Shown here in pieces: positions 32,506 through 39,082 of a stretch of DNA of 39,082 nt. Both the position numbers and the translations under genes were made by a program. The first letter of the stretch is position 1. Each line of letters begins with the position of its first letter. Location: NCBI GenBank assembly GCA_910589675.1, contig CAJUTO010000015.1:1-39082 (forward strand). The letters run 5' to 3'. The notes under the pieces are model-generated. The model did no database searches and was not told the DNA's origin. It saw nothing but the letters and a program-made list of their open reading frames with translations. This stretch comes from an uncultured Lactobacillus sp. (lineage in GTDB: Bacteria; Bacillota; Bacilli; Lactobacillales; Lactobacillaceae).

Positions 32506-32598
32506 CTACTTATGCTTGAGTAGCTTCCTTAACTCATGTAGAGTCAAGTGCACTTCATGCATGAGTAACGCCAGAGATAATATTGTAACTACAGACAT
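32506..32598 (-). CDS. Small hydrophobic/basic peptide, probable type I toxin (locus 1)
   Basis: 30 residues: MSVVTILSLALLMHEVHLTL then HELRKLLKHK. The N-terminal half is hydrophobic and the C-terminal half basic and amphipathic. ATG 32598 follows GGGAGGTG at 4-5 bases, and a strong terminator follows the stop. Related peptides lie at 38239-38328 and 38527-38610, all sharing HExHL-like then H(E/K)LRK(L/F)(L/F)K. The 5' leader contains GCCGAAAGGC and a GCCCCT stretch that can pair with the ribosome site. Antisense complementarity with the divergent RNA (next entries) supports a toxin of the type I kind, as in the Fst or Hol-Tox families; I cannot assign the exact family. Confidence 0.7.
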   Translation of the reverse strand: MSVVTILSLALLMHEVHLTLHELRKLLKHK

Positions 32599-32602
32599 GA
32601 GG
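32573..32602 (+). repeat. Direct repeat at the toxin start, locus 1
   Basis: AGAGATAATATTG-TAA-CTACAG-A-CATGAG; the same blocks without the 4 gap bases recur at 32691-32715 in the divergent RNA. Because the two copies are direct repeats while the genes are divergent, the RNA is complementary to the toxin start codon and the next ten codons. Confidence 0.85.
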
Positions 32603-32655
32603 CACCTCCCTTCTAGCCTTTCGGCAATGTAGGGGCACAAACATGCCATGTTTTA

Positions 32656-32684
32656 TTGTATCATTAATTTGTACGTGGTATACT
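32656..32684 (+). promoter_or_regulatory. Promoter of the antisense RNA, locus 1
   Basis: TTGTAT, a 17-base spacer and TATACT with an extended TGG; the RNA should start near 32691. Confidence 0.75.
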
Positions 32685-32690
32685 ATCAAT

Positions 32691-32758
32691 AGAGATAATA
32701 TTGCTACAGCATGAGAAAAACATGCCAAGCGTGGGCGGTCTAGATGACCGTCTTTTTT
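32691..32758 (+). ncRNA. Probable antitoxin RNA, locus 1
   Basis: A short RNA of about 68 nucleotides from the promoter at 32656 to the terminator GGCGGTC-TAGAT-GACCGTC with six T. Its first 25 bases repeat the toxin start region, giving complementarity with the toxin mRNA across the start codon. A second contact, AAACATGCC (32716-32725), is complementary to GGCATGTTT in the toxin 5' leader. Confidence 0.7.
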
Positions 32759-32800
32759 GTACCTAAAGCCAAGTACCATGTGGTATTTGGCTTTTATTTT
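32753..32800 (+). repeat. 48-bp repeat unit, copy B
   Basis: Matches copy A at 32375-32422 with a single A-to-G change in the left arm, which keeps pairing as G-T. It begins in the T-run of the antitoxin terminator. The first small-peptide locus lies exactly between the two copies. Confidence 0.8.
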
Positions 32801-32903
32801 CGCTTAAAACAAAACTACCGACAAATTAGCGTCTATTTCAACGTTAATTGTCAGTAGTTTTTCATTTCAGAGGTTTTCTCTGCTATTTAATTTTTGAATA
32901 GGC

Positions 32904-32999
32904 TTATTTCTTCGAACTATATTGGGTCATTAATTCTTTGACTTCCTCAGTCCAGCTGTCCTTTCTAATTTTTACAAACCAGAATGGCAAAAGGATCAG
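32904..32999 (-). pseudogene. C-terminal remnant of an APC amino-acid permease
   Basis: Thirty-one codons on the minus strand read LILLPFWFVKIRKDSWTEEV and continue KELMTQYSSKK before TAA 32904. They match in pattern the end of the intact permease at 35058 (ILPFIFFHFKKPEWAKEVDN). The remnant begins 6 bases after the stop of the PLP decarboxylase. There is no start or ribosome site. A permease gene has been deleted except for its tail. Confidence 0.7.
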
Positions 33000-33005
33000 T
33001 ACTTA

Positions 33006-34847
33006 TTACAAAATTTGTTGAAGCTTCTCTCCCATAGCTTTAGCAATTCCTTCAGTATAGAATTCAAAAGTCTTTGTATCATGAAGAAATGGTGTCATGA
33101 TAGCTGCACGCAGTAATGTTACTGAGCCAACTTTTTCCCAGTCATCTTTAGTGAATCCCATTCTTTCAATAAATGGAACTGGAGAATCACCATATGTATC
33201 TTTCTTAAAGATGGTATGTGAGGTAAGGAACAAATTAGAATATACGCGACTATCATAGAATGAAGACATGTTGAACATCTTTTCATTCAATTTATTTGTC
33301 TTCTCCAAGTCAGTTTCACCATCGACCTTTAAGACCCAGTCAACCATATTGAAATCAGGGTTATCTAATGGATAAACTTCAACCGTTTTACCATTAATAT
33401 CAAACTTCAATTTCTTTAAGAATTTACGGAACCGTTGAGCAGTTTCAATAGACGAACCAATCAAACGTCCATATCCAGTAATATTAAGAGGTACAGTTTG
33501 ATGAGCTGCCCATACACCAGCAGCAGTTGCACCACCTTTAGAGCCAGCAAGAATGTAAGAGCCTAACATATCTGGTGCTTCTGCGGTCTTCTTTTCAAAT
33601 ACATATGGAGCAAAGTAAGAAATCACATTACGCATACTTTGGTATTTAATTGCGATACTTCCTGCACAATATTGAACATATCCCATCTTATGAGGGTCAA
33701 TAGTAGTGGATTCGGTATCTTTAATTGCCTTATATGCTTCATAAACGTCTTTATCAATATGTACATCAGTATTGAATACATGGTGCTTCTTAAACATATC
33801 TTTAAGTTGATCATATTCTACAAAATGATTATTTTCATCTCTAAATAAAGCACGAGCATAACCACCATAAGCAGCATCGACATGAATGTAGAAATAAACT
33901 CCTTGTTTCTTCATTTCTTCACGGAATTTTACAATCTTATTAACTTCATCCACTTGTCCTTCTTCAGTAGTCCCAACAACAGCTACTACACCAAGAATTG
34001 GAATATGTTTAGAAGCTAATTTCTTAACTTTTTCCTTAAGGATATCTACATTTTGACGGAAATCACTCTTTACAGGAATCTGTACCATTTGGTCTAATCC
34101 AACACCAGTAATATCAAGTGCTTTTAACCAAGAATAGTGTTTAGTATATGGAACAATTAATTTGCCAAGTTTTTGAATATTCTTACCACTTCTTGAGGAA
34201 TGTGCTTTAACTTCATCAATTTGTTTTGGAGTCAAGGTCTTCAAAATATCAAGAACTTTTTCAACTGACATATTCAAAAGCTCCCATTCACTCAATCCCT
34301 TAACTTTTTCAGGAACTACTTCTTTAAATGCCAATGGCATAGACTTAAATTGTCGCATATACCAAAGTGCTTCTAGGTTAGCAATAGAACCATCGTGAGT
34401 AAGATGTCCCCAGCCTTCTTTATACCCAAGAAGATCTGCAATTTCATCTCCAACTTCTGCTTCCATTTTTGAAGTAGCCATTGAACATTCCAAAGTAACA
34501 TTGTTAGCATTCCAAAGCATAGCTTGTGAGTATGCAAGCATGGATGGTGTTAAAGTATCTGATAACATTTGACCCCAGTAGCGACCAGCTGACATCCAAG
34601 GAACACTACCTTGGCGCAAGCGGTGATCAACTTCTGTCAAAACATCATGTTGACGCTGTAATGTAGCTTGATATTCTGGGGAACGTTTATCTTCATCTGT
34701 AATTGCTGAAATATCACCAGGAATATAATTTTTCCGCCAACCCATATGACTTTGAAGCAAGCGTGATAATTCATTGATATAATTATCGCCATTCTCGGAT
34801 TTATCTCCAACAAATAAAGCATTATAATCAATATCTTTATTGTCCAT
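33006..34847 (-). CDS. tdc: PLP-dependent aromatic amino-acid decarboxylase (tyrosine decarboxylase family)
   Basis: 613 residues, the length of lactic acid bacterial tyrosine decarboxylase (about 620). Group II decarboxylase features: SAGRYWGQMLSDTLTPSMLAY (87-106), HDGSIANLEALWY (151-163), HVDAAYGGYARALF (322-335) with the PLP-contacting aspartate, and TIDPHKMGY (382-390) with the Schiff-base Lys387. From memory, L. brevis TyrDC has YWGHMNSE where this has YWGQMLSD, and YVPYSAGG where this has YVQYCAGS; these changes near the active site could mean a different substrate. The reaction releases CO2 and consumes a proton, giving acid resistance and an amine. AAAGGAG lies 8 bases before the ATG. 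The permease lies upstream on the same strand. Confidence 0.88.
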   Translation of the reverse strand: MDNKDIDYNALFVGDKSENGDNYINELSRLLQSHMGWRKNYIPGDISAITDEDKRSPEYQATLQRQHDVLTEVDHRLRQGSVPWMSAGRYWGQMLSDTLTPSMLAYSQAMLWNANNVTLECSMATSKMEAEVGDEIADLLGYKEGWGHLTHDGSIANLEALWYMRQFKSMPLAFKEVVPEKVKGLSEWELLNMSVEKVLDILKTLTPKQIDEVKAHSSRSGKNIQKLGKLIVPYTKHYSWLKALDITGVGLDQMVQIPVKSDFRQNVDILKEKVKKLASKHIPILGVVAVVGTTEEGQVDEVNKIVKFREEMKKQGVYFYIHVDAAYGGYARALFRDENNHFVEYDQLKDMFKKHHVFNTDVHIDKDVYEAYKAIKDTESTTIDPHKMGYVQYCAGSIAIKYQSMRNVISYFAPYVFEKKTAEAPDMLGSYILAGSKGGATAAGVWAAHQTVPLNITGYGRLIGSSIETAQRFRKFLKKLKFDINGKTVEVYPLDNPDFNMVDWVLKVDGETDLEKTNKLNEKMFNMSSFYDSRVYSNLFLTSHTIFKKDTYGDSPVPFIERMGFTKDDWEKVGSVTLLRAAIMTPFLHDTKTFEFYTEGIAKAMGEKLQQIL

Positions 34848-35007
34848 TTATATATTCTCCTTTCGAAAAAATACAATAAGCTAACTTTAAAATCCCTTTT
34901 TAACCAGGTAGTCATTAGCATAAAGTTCTATTCACAAGTTGATAATACACCCTAAAACTTAACACACAAAATATTAAAGCTTATCATTCTCTTTAAATAT
35001 CTTTATA

Positions 35008-35047
35008 TAAAAAACACTCCATAATGTTTAAATATTATAAAGTGTTC
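35008..35047 (-). terminator. Terminator between permease and decarboxylase
   Basis: GGAACACTTTATAATATTT-type arm pairs with its partner ending GAGTGTT and six T on the minus strand. It suggests that the decarboxylase has its own promoter or that read-through is limited. Confidence 0.7.
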
Positions 35048-35057
35048 CAGCTAATTA

Positions 35058-36473
35058 TTAATGATTATCTTTTATTAAGTTATCTACTTCTTTAGCCCAT
35101 TCTGGCTTCTTAAAGTGGAAGAAGATGAACGGTAATATAATGATGACTGCACTAATAACGGCCACTACAAGGAAATTGAACCATGTACCTACAACAAATG
35201 TAGCTACCATAATAACTCCGATAGTAATTATTAATACTAGTCCTATTAACCATGCAACAAAAGTATTTCCAACTTTAAAGTCAGATGTCAAATTTGGTTT
35301 TTCGACTCTCATCTTAATAAAACCAATTGCCATGAATACATAGACAGTACAATAAATGACATTAGTAGCATTAACTAAATCAAGAAATGCACTATTAATA
35401 TCTGGAATTAATAAATAAGCACAAGAGAAAACAGAAACTACAACAGCTTGAACATACATAATTGATGGAGAATCACCAAATTTATCTTTCTTCCAGAATT
35501 TTAATTTTGGAGAAATATATCCATCCCTAGCAGAAGCTAACATTGTTTTTCCTGGACCAGATACCCATGCTGAAAGTTGAATACATACACCTACTGCAAC
35601 CAAAATACTAAATACATTGTTAATCCATGAAGGTAAACCTAATATTTTATTGTAAATGATAATAGGCTGCACAATGTTGTTAAGATTAATTTCAGTTGGT
35701 GCGACTACAGCAGATTCCATAAAACCGTTAATTAAGTTTAAAATCAACATAAAGGCTAGTGTTGCTAAAACACCAATAGGATATTCTGATGTCTTCTTTA
35801 AACGAGTTATATACACAGATGATAATTCAATACCCACAAATATTAAGGCAATTGGAGAAAAATAAGCCAAAGACTTTGCACCTGAACCAAGGGGAATTAT
35901 TTTTTCAGGTGAAAAGCTTTGTAGGATAGATGTTGGATGAATTCCAGTCTTAACAACCGCAGCAATACCAAGAATAGTCATAACAATAAATGGGATGTAA
36001 ATTCCTATCCAATCTCCCCATTTACCAGTAATTTTTGCCATATCAAAGTGTCTATTTAAAATAGTCATTCCCCAAAATGAAATTAAAATAACTATTAAAG
36101 TAAAAATATTATTTGTACCCAATTTTGGCATATTAATTGCTGTAGCAATAAGTGGTGGCAATGCAGAAGCAACTACAACCATCCCTGGAAACAAAATGGT
36201 CCAAAGCAACCATGAGGTTGCAAACCCAAAATTATCTCCTAGAGTATTACGTACCCACAGTTCTGGACCACCATGTTCAGGAAAAGTACTACCAAATTCA
36301 CCGGCAATCAAACAAATAGGTAAAGCAAATAGAAATGTCGAGATTGCCATATACAGAAACATGGGCCAGCCAGCAGCGGCAACATCCGGAATATTACGAA
36401 TACTTGCAGCTAACGCAATTGTCATTCCTATAAATGTACCCAAGCTGACAGTGGATAATTTTTTATTCGACAT
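35058..36473 (-). CDS. APC-family amino-acid permease (amino acid/amine antiporter type)
   Basis: 471 residues with twelve hydrophobic helices. The N-terminus SLGTFIGMTIALAASIRNIPDVAAAGWPM, ICLIAGEFGSTFPEHGGPELWV and the later SAWVSGPGKTMLASARDGYI are typical of the glutamate/GABA and tyrosine/tyramine antiporter branch of the APC superfamily. It probably exchanges the amino acid for the amine made by one of the neighbouring decarboxylases. The ATG follows GGGAGG at 11 bases. It is divergent from the PsiD-like gene and precedes the PLP enzyme. Confidence 0.87.
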   Translation of the reverse strand: MSNKKLSTVSLGTFIGMTIALAASIRNIPDVAAAGWPMFLYMAISTFLFALPICLIAGEFGSTFPEHGGPELWVRNTLGDNFGFATSWLLWTILFPGMVVVASALPPLIATAINMPKLGTNNIFTLIVILISFWGMTILNRHFDMAKITGKWGDWIGIYIPFIVMTILGIAAVVKTGIHPTSILQSFSPEKIIPLGSGAKSLAYFSPIALIFVGIELSSVYITRLKKTSEYPIGVLATLAFMLILNLINGFMESAVVAPTEINLNNIVQPIIIYNKILGLPSWINNVFSILVAVGVCIQLSAWVSGPGKTMLASARDGYISPKLKFWKKDKFGDSPSIMYVQAVVVSVFSCAYLLIPDINSAFLDLVNATNVIYCTVYVFMAIGFIKMRVEKPNLTSDFKVGNTFVAWLIGLVLIITIGVIMVATFVVGTWFNFLVVAVISAVIIILPFIFFHFKKPEWAKEVDNLIKDNH

Positions 36474-36798
36474 ATAGATCTAACCTCCCATATATAATAT
36501 AAAAATTCATTATTGTAGTAAGACTAGAAAACATTTTTTACATTTAATCGTTATCTTTACATGAAAATAATACTAGTCATTGATAATAATAAAATCCAAA
36601 AGTATTTAATCTAGGATGAAACTACACTGTCATTGTAATAGTAGGGGCCTCTTATAAGCAACTAATAAGATTTGAATTGTGTCATTAATTAAATTTATTT
36701 TTCTCAACTCGTTTTATTTGAATTTATAAATGCATTAGCGTACTGTGAAACTGTAATCACGTGATCACTAGTTAAAATAAACGAGAGGAGATTATATT
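36474..36798. promoter_or_regulatory. Divergent promoter region of the amine module
   Basis: 325 bases between permease and PsiD-like gene without a coding frame. It holds GTGATCAC with an overlapping ATCACGTGAT at about 36755-36770, and several TATAAT-like boxes. The palindromes are candidate operators. I see no riboswitch. Confidence 0.45.
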
Positions 36799-38082
36799 AT
36801 GGCTGTAGATATTCCATATAATGTTGATAAATGGCGTCCAAGCGATCAAAAAGCTTATAATGCTTGGTTACGTAAAGTTTTGGAGGAAGCCAAATCAGAA
36901 GAAAACCAAAAGCTTTTACCCCCAGTTCAAGCTTTGAAAGAATTAATTGAAAATGATCATTACATTTGGAATCTTGCTCAAATGATGTTTGATGAGATTC
37001 CAAAGAGACTTGTTGATGCTCCTGCTGACCTTCCACAAGTTCGTGATTATCACCAAATGTTATTAATGATTAACAGAGTAATTCAACGTGCTCCTGAATA
37101 TAATGAAACTAGTTTCGTTGGTACTCCAATGGCAGCTATCTTTAACTATCCAATGGGAACCCGTGCTGGTTACGCATTCTTTATGAACGATAAAGTTAAC
37201 GCTAAATTACGTGATATTCTTAATTACTGGGGAAGATACTTAAAGAGTGAAGCCTCAACTTATGTTCTTAATACAAGTTCACAAGGTTGGCTAGGTGAGG
37301 AAGCCCTTAAACGTATGGCTGAAAAAGCCTATGGTGATGACTTCCAAAAAGTTTTCAAGTGTGCTTCTAGTGATTTTGATAAACATTTAGGATTCAAATC
37401 ATGGGATGATTACTTTACTCGTGAATTTAATCCTGGCGTTCGGCCTGTAGAAAACCCTGATGATCCAGATTCAATTGCTTGTTCTTGTGAATCAGCACCA
37501 CTTAAGATTGCTCATAACGTTCCTTTACAAGCTAAGTTCTGGATTAAGAGTCAACCTTATTCTTTGTTAGACCTTCTTCAAAATGATCCATGGGCTGCTA
37601 AATTTGCTGGTGGAACACTTTATCAAGCATTCTTAAGTGTATTTAGTTATCACCGTTGGAATAGCCCAGTTGATGGAACTATTGTTAAAGCTTATAACTT
37701 ACCAGGTGCTTACTACGCTGAAGATCTTTATAAGGGTTATGACAGTGTAACACCTGATGACAGTCAAGCTACTGCATCACAAGAATTCTTAACTTCAACT
37801 TCTACTCGTGCCGTTATCTTTATCAAAGCAGACAATCCTAAGATTGGACTTATGTGCTTTGTTGCTGTAGGTATGTCCGAAGTATCAAGTGATGAAATTA
37901 CAGTTAAAGTTGGTCAACATGTCAAGAAAGGCGACCAACTTGGTATGTTCCACTATGGTGGTTCAACTCACGTAATGTTGTTCAGACCAGAAACTCAACT
38001 TGAATTCAATTTACACGGTCAAGAACCTGGTTTAGGTAGTTCCGATATCAAGGTACGCAGTGAAATTGCTAGAGTTAAGTAA
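36799..38082 (+). CDS. PsiD-like pyruvoyl decarboxylase (phosphatidylserine decarboxylase family, soluble)
   Basis: 427 residues, longer than typical PSD and without membrane helices. The N-terminal about 200 residues resemble the region specific to the fungal L-tryptophan decarboxylase PsiD (PVQALKELIENDHYIWNL, FNYPMGTRAGYAFFMNDKVN, LGFKSWDDYFTREFNPGVRPV). Then come YHRWNSPVDGTIV (284-296, with His285) and the self-cleavage motif HYGGST (385-390), where cutting before Ser389 would form the pyruvoyl group. From memory PsiD shows ACES, YHRWHAPVNGTIV, MFHFGGSS in the same places. An aromatic or other amino acid, not a phospholipid, is therefore the likely substrate. Ribosome site GAGAGGAG. Confidence 0.85.
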   Translation: MAVDIPYNVDKWRPSDQKAYNAWLRKVLEEAKSEENQKLLPPVQALKELIENDHYIWNLAQMMFDEIPKRLVDAPADLPQVRDYHQMLLMINRVIQRAPEYNETSFVGTPMAAIFNYPMGTRAGYAFFMNDKVNAKLRDILNYWGRYLKSEASTYVLNTSSQGWLGEEALKRMAEKAYGDDFQKVFKCASSDFDKHLGFKSWDDYFTREFNPGVRPVENPDDPDSIACSCESAPLKIAHNVPLQAKFWIKSQPYSLLDLLQNDPWAAKFAGGTLYQAFLSVFSYHRWNSPVDGTIVKAYNLPGAYYAEDLYKGYDSVTPDDSQATASQEFLTSTSTRAVIFIKADNPKIGLMCFVAVGMSEVSSDEITVKVGQHVKKGDQLGMFHYGGSTHVMLFRPETQLEFNLHGQEPGLGSSDIKVRSEIARVK

Positions 38083-38104
38083 TTTTTATTAGTAAATCTA
38101 AGAA

Positions 38105-38147
38105 TGTAGGAGATTAACAATCATCTGTTAATTTCCTATATTTTTTT
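38105..38147 (+). terminator. Terminator after the PsiD-like gene
   Basis: TAGGAGATTAACA pairs with TGTTAATTTCCTA and is followed by seven T. Confidence 0.85.
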
Positions 38148-38238
38148 GTCATTATTAGACAAACACAATACTATTGTCATTATGTACAATAAAAAAGACA
38201 GGACACAAGGTCTTACCGGTCTAGCTTACTCTGCAGCT

Positions 38239-38328
38239 TTAATGCTTAAAAAATTTTCTCAACTTGTGAAGAGTTAAGTGCACCTCGTGCATGAGTAAAG
38301 CTATGGATAGTATAGTTAATGCGGTCAT
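38239..38328 (-). CDS. Second small hydrophobic/basic peptide (locus 2), antisense part lost
   Basis: 29 residues: MTALTILSIALLMHEVHLTL then HKLRKFFKH, clearly related to locus 1. The frame is intact, but the 5' leader, ribosome site and divergent RNA promoter seen in loci 1 and 3 are missing: only about 15 bases separate its ATG from the CCAAGCATGGGCGGTC segment that lies over 120 bases away in locus 1. It is best read as a deletion remnant that is probably not translated. Confidence 0.6.
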   Translation of the reverse strand: MTALTILSIALLMHEVHLTLHKLRKFFKH

Positions 38329-38337
38329 ACAAGTATT

Positions 38338-38372
38338 CCAAGCATGGGCGGTCTTTATGACAGTCTTTTTTA
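38338..38372 (+). ncRNA. Remnant of the antitoxin RNA 3' end, locus 2
   Basis: CCAAGCATGGGCGGTC-TTTAT-GACAGTC with six T matches the 3' end of the RNAs of loci 1 and 3, but the promoter and the repeat complementary to a toxin are absent. Confidence 0.6.
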
Positions 38373-38473
38373 TTAATGCTATTTTCGCATATGATATTCA
38401 TTTATTTATTACGTAGGTAACTTCTTAGCATACAAAGTAGCCATAATCAAACAGGCAAACCACTACCTGTTCA

Positions 38474-38503
38474 CAAAAAAAGACAGCCCCGAAGAACTGT
38501 CTT
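38474..38503 (-). terminator. Terminator of the third small-peptide gene
   Basis: On the minus strand AAGACAGTTCTTCGGGGCTGTCTT with seven T. Confidence 0.85.
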
Positions 38504-38526
38504 AGTTATTGCTTGCTAAAGCTTTA

Positions 38527-38610
38527 CTACTTAAGTAGCTTTCTTAACTCATGGAGAGCCAAGCGTACTTCACGAACAAGCAAAAAGATCAATAGTAGCT
38601 TTATGGACAT
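38527..38610 (-). CDS. Small hydrophobic/basic peptide, probable type I toxin (locus 3)
   Basis: 27 residues: MSIKLLLIFLLVREVRLALH then ELRKLLK. It shares the EVxLxLHELRKLLK end with locus 1 but has a different N-terminus. GAAAGGAG lies 7 bases before ATG 38610. The leader repeats the GCCCCTACATTGCCGAAAGG block of locus 1. The divergent RNA carries 13 bases identical to the plus strand inside this gene (see repeat), matching this locus and not locus 1. Confidence 0.68.
   Translation of the reverse strand: MSIKLLLIFLLVREVRLALHELRKLLK
38588..38600 (+). repeat. Direct repeat inside toxin gene, locus 3
   Basis: ATCAATAGTAGCT recurs at 38694-38706 in the divergent RNA, followed in both by a GG(A)CATGA block. 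The repeat sequence differs from that of locus 1 while its placement is the same. Confidence 0.8.
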
Positions 38611-38690
38611 GATGTAGCTCCTTTCTAGCCTTTCGGCAATGTAGGGGCAAAAAACATGCCAAAATTATTATATCATGGTATAATAAAATA

Positions 38691-38758
38691 AGAATCAATA
38701 GTAGCTAAGGCATGAAAAAACATGTCAAGCGTGGGCGGTCTTGATGACCGTCTTTTTT
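38691..38758 (+). ncRNA. Probable antitoxin RNA, locus 3
   Basis: An extended -10 TGGTATAAT (38676-38684) precedes an RNA of about 68 nucleotides ending in GGCGGTC-TTGAT-GACCGTC with six T. It contains ATCAATAGTAGCT and GGCATGA, complementary to the locus 3 toxin start, and AAAAAACATG, complementary to the toxin leader. Confidence 0.68.
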
Positions 38759-38765
38759 ATTGAGA

Positions 38766-38811
38766 AAATTACCGTTGAAAACACGGGATTTTAATCCCGT
38801 GATGAAAACGG
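38766..38811 (+). mobile_element. Left end of an IS200/IS605-type element
   Basis: The hairpin CACGGGATTTTAATCCCGTG (38782-38801) lies about 90 bases before a tnpB-like gene. Both this copy and the inverted one at 1-45 are preceded by AAATTAC; elements of this family insert next to short fixed targets such as TTAC, so TTAC may be the target here. Confidence 0.6.
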
Positions 38812-38892
38812 CTCTTTTCATCGTTTTCTTTTTAAAGTCTATTTTTCCTTCTTTTCTTTTGCTATAATTTTTGAAGAAAGAAGGGAACTAAT

Positions 38893-39082
38893 GTGCTAAC
38901 TGGAATAAAATTAAGGCTCTATCCCAATCAAGCCCAGGTAGGCCAGCTTTGGCAAATGTTTGGTAATGACCGCTTTGTCTGGAACAAAATGATCGATATG
39001 ATGAACGAACGCTATAAGAATAACAAGGATTTGCCTTTCTTAACCAAGTTTAAGCTTAACTATCTGCTTAAGCCCTTAAAGA
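38893..39082 (+). CDS. tnpB: TnpB-like protein of an IS200/IS605 element, 5' part
   Basis: The frame from GTG 38893 (AAGGGA upstream) reads MLTGIKLRLYPNQAQVGQLW, QMFGNDRFVWNKMIDMMNER and runs off the window. KLRLYPNxxQ followed by a small FVWNKM helix is the N-terminal signature of TnpB/OrfB. TnpB proteins are RNA-guided DNA nucleases that help the element persist. No tnpA lies between the left end and this gene, so the element is of the tnpB-only (IS1341-like) type or uses a tnpA further on. Confidence 0.85.
   Translation, partial: MLTGIKLRLYPNQAQVGQLWQMFGNDRFVWNKMIDMMNERYKNNKDLPFLTKFKLNYLLKPLK

Noticed and set aside
32555-32779. Minus-strand frame of 74 codons
   Set aside because: It runs through the antisense RNA and toxin leader in another frame; the 30-codon frame has the ribosome site and is conserved in three loci.
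33639-33848. Plus-strand frame inside the decarboxylase gene
   Set aside because: Shadow of the decarboxylase coding strand without start signals.

Overview
The window is AT-rich DNA from a Firmicute, most likely a member of the genus Lactobacillus in the narrow sense (acidophilus/gasseri/johnsonii group). The main reasons are the order walR-walK-yycH-yycI-walJ-htrA-rlmH, strong Gram-positive ribosome binding sites, T-box, lysine and TPP leaders, a substrate-binding/permease fusion transporter, and lactobacillus-type LemA/HtpX and proline iminopeptidase genes. The species call is inference. The walRK-htrA-rlmH block and three perfect DnaA boxes beside it suggest a place not far from the replication origin.

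Layout. Bases 1-45 and 38766-38810 are perfect inverted copies of an IS200/IS605-type left end; a tnpB-like gene starts at 38893 and runs off the window. 140-4890 holds a DUF488 gene, a 3-methyladenine DNA glycosylase, a lysine-riboswitch-controlled amino-acid ABC transporter and a double DUF805 membrane protein. 4922-9839 (minus strand) holds an HNH protein, an HD phosphohydrolase, an XRE regulator with membrane segments, a 46-residue basic protein shorter than usual ORF cut-offs, a membrane-anchored glycerophosphodiesterase and a HesB-like protein. 10028-12683 holds an anion permease, lemA and htpX. 12867-14895 is a decaying Rgg/MFS locus: the transporter is broken at a run of seven C and the regulator by at least two frameshifts and an internal loss. 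14943-19494 holds an AraC regulator, a TPP-riboswitch operon (ECF ATPase, ECF T protein, proline iminopeptidase) and a small membrane protein. 19581-27477 is the rlmH/htrA/walJ/yycI/yycH/walK/walR block.

Two identical tRNA-Lys(CTT) genes (27609 and 32267) enclose about 4.6 kb of accessory DNA: a small RNA, a T-box leader whose specifier reads as isoleucine, a secreted bacteriocin-like gene split by an in-frame TGA, a small membrane protein that could be its immunity partner, an unidentified highly structured RNA, and an intact divergent Rgg/MFS pair.

32375-38760 contains the two most interesting systems. The first is a set of three related loci (32.5, 38.3 and 38.6 kb), each with a 27-30 residue hydrophobic/basic peptide gene. 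In two of them a divergent short RNA carries a repeat complementary to the start of its own peptide gene. The repeat sequence differs between loci but matches within each, as expected of a type I toxin-antitoxin family; the third copy is a deletion remnant. The second is an amine module: a tyrosine-decarboxylase-family PLP enzyme, an APC permease and, divergently, a soluble phosphatidylserine-decarboxylase-family enzyme resembling the fungal tryptophan decarboxylase PsiD. A 31-codon permease tail left behind the PLP decarboxylase shows that a second permease was deleted. I saw no CRISPR array, rRNA or prophage. All assignments are from reading the sequence; no database search was run.
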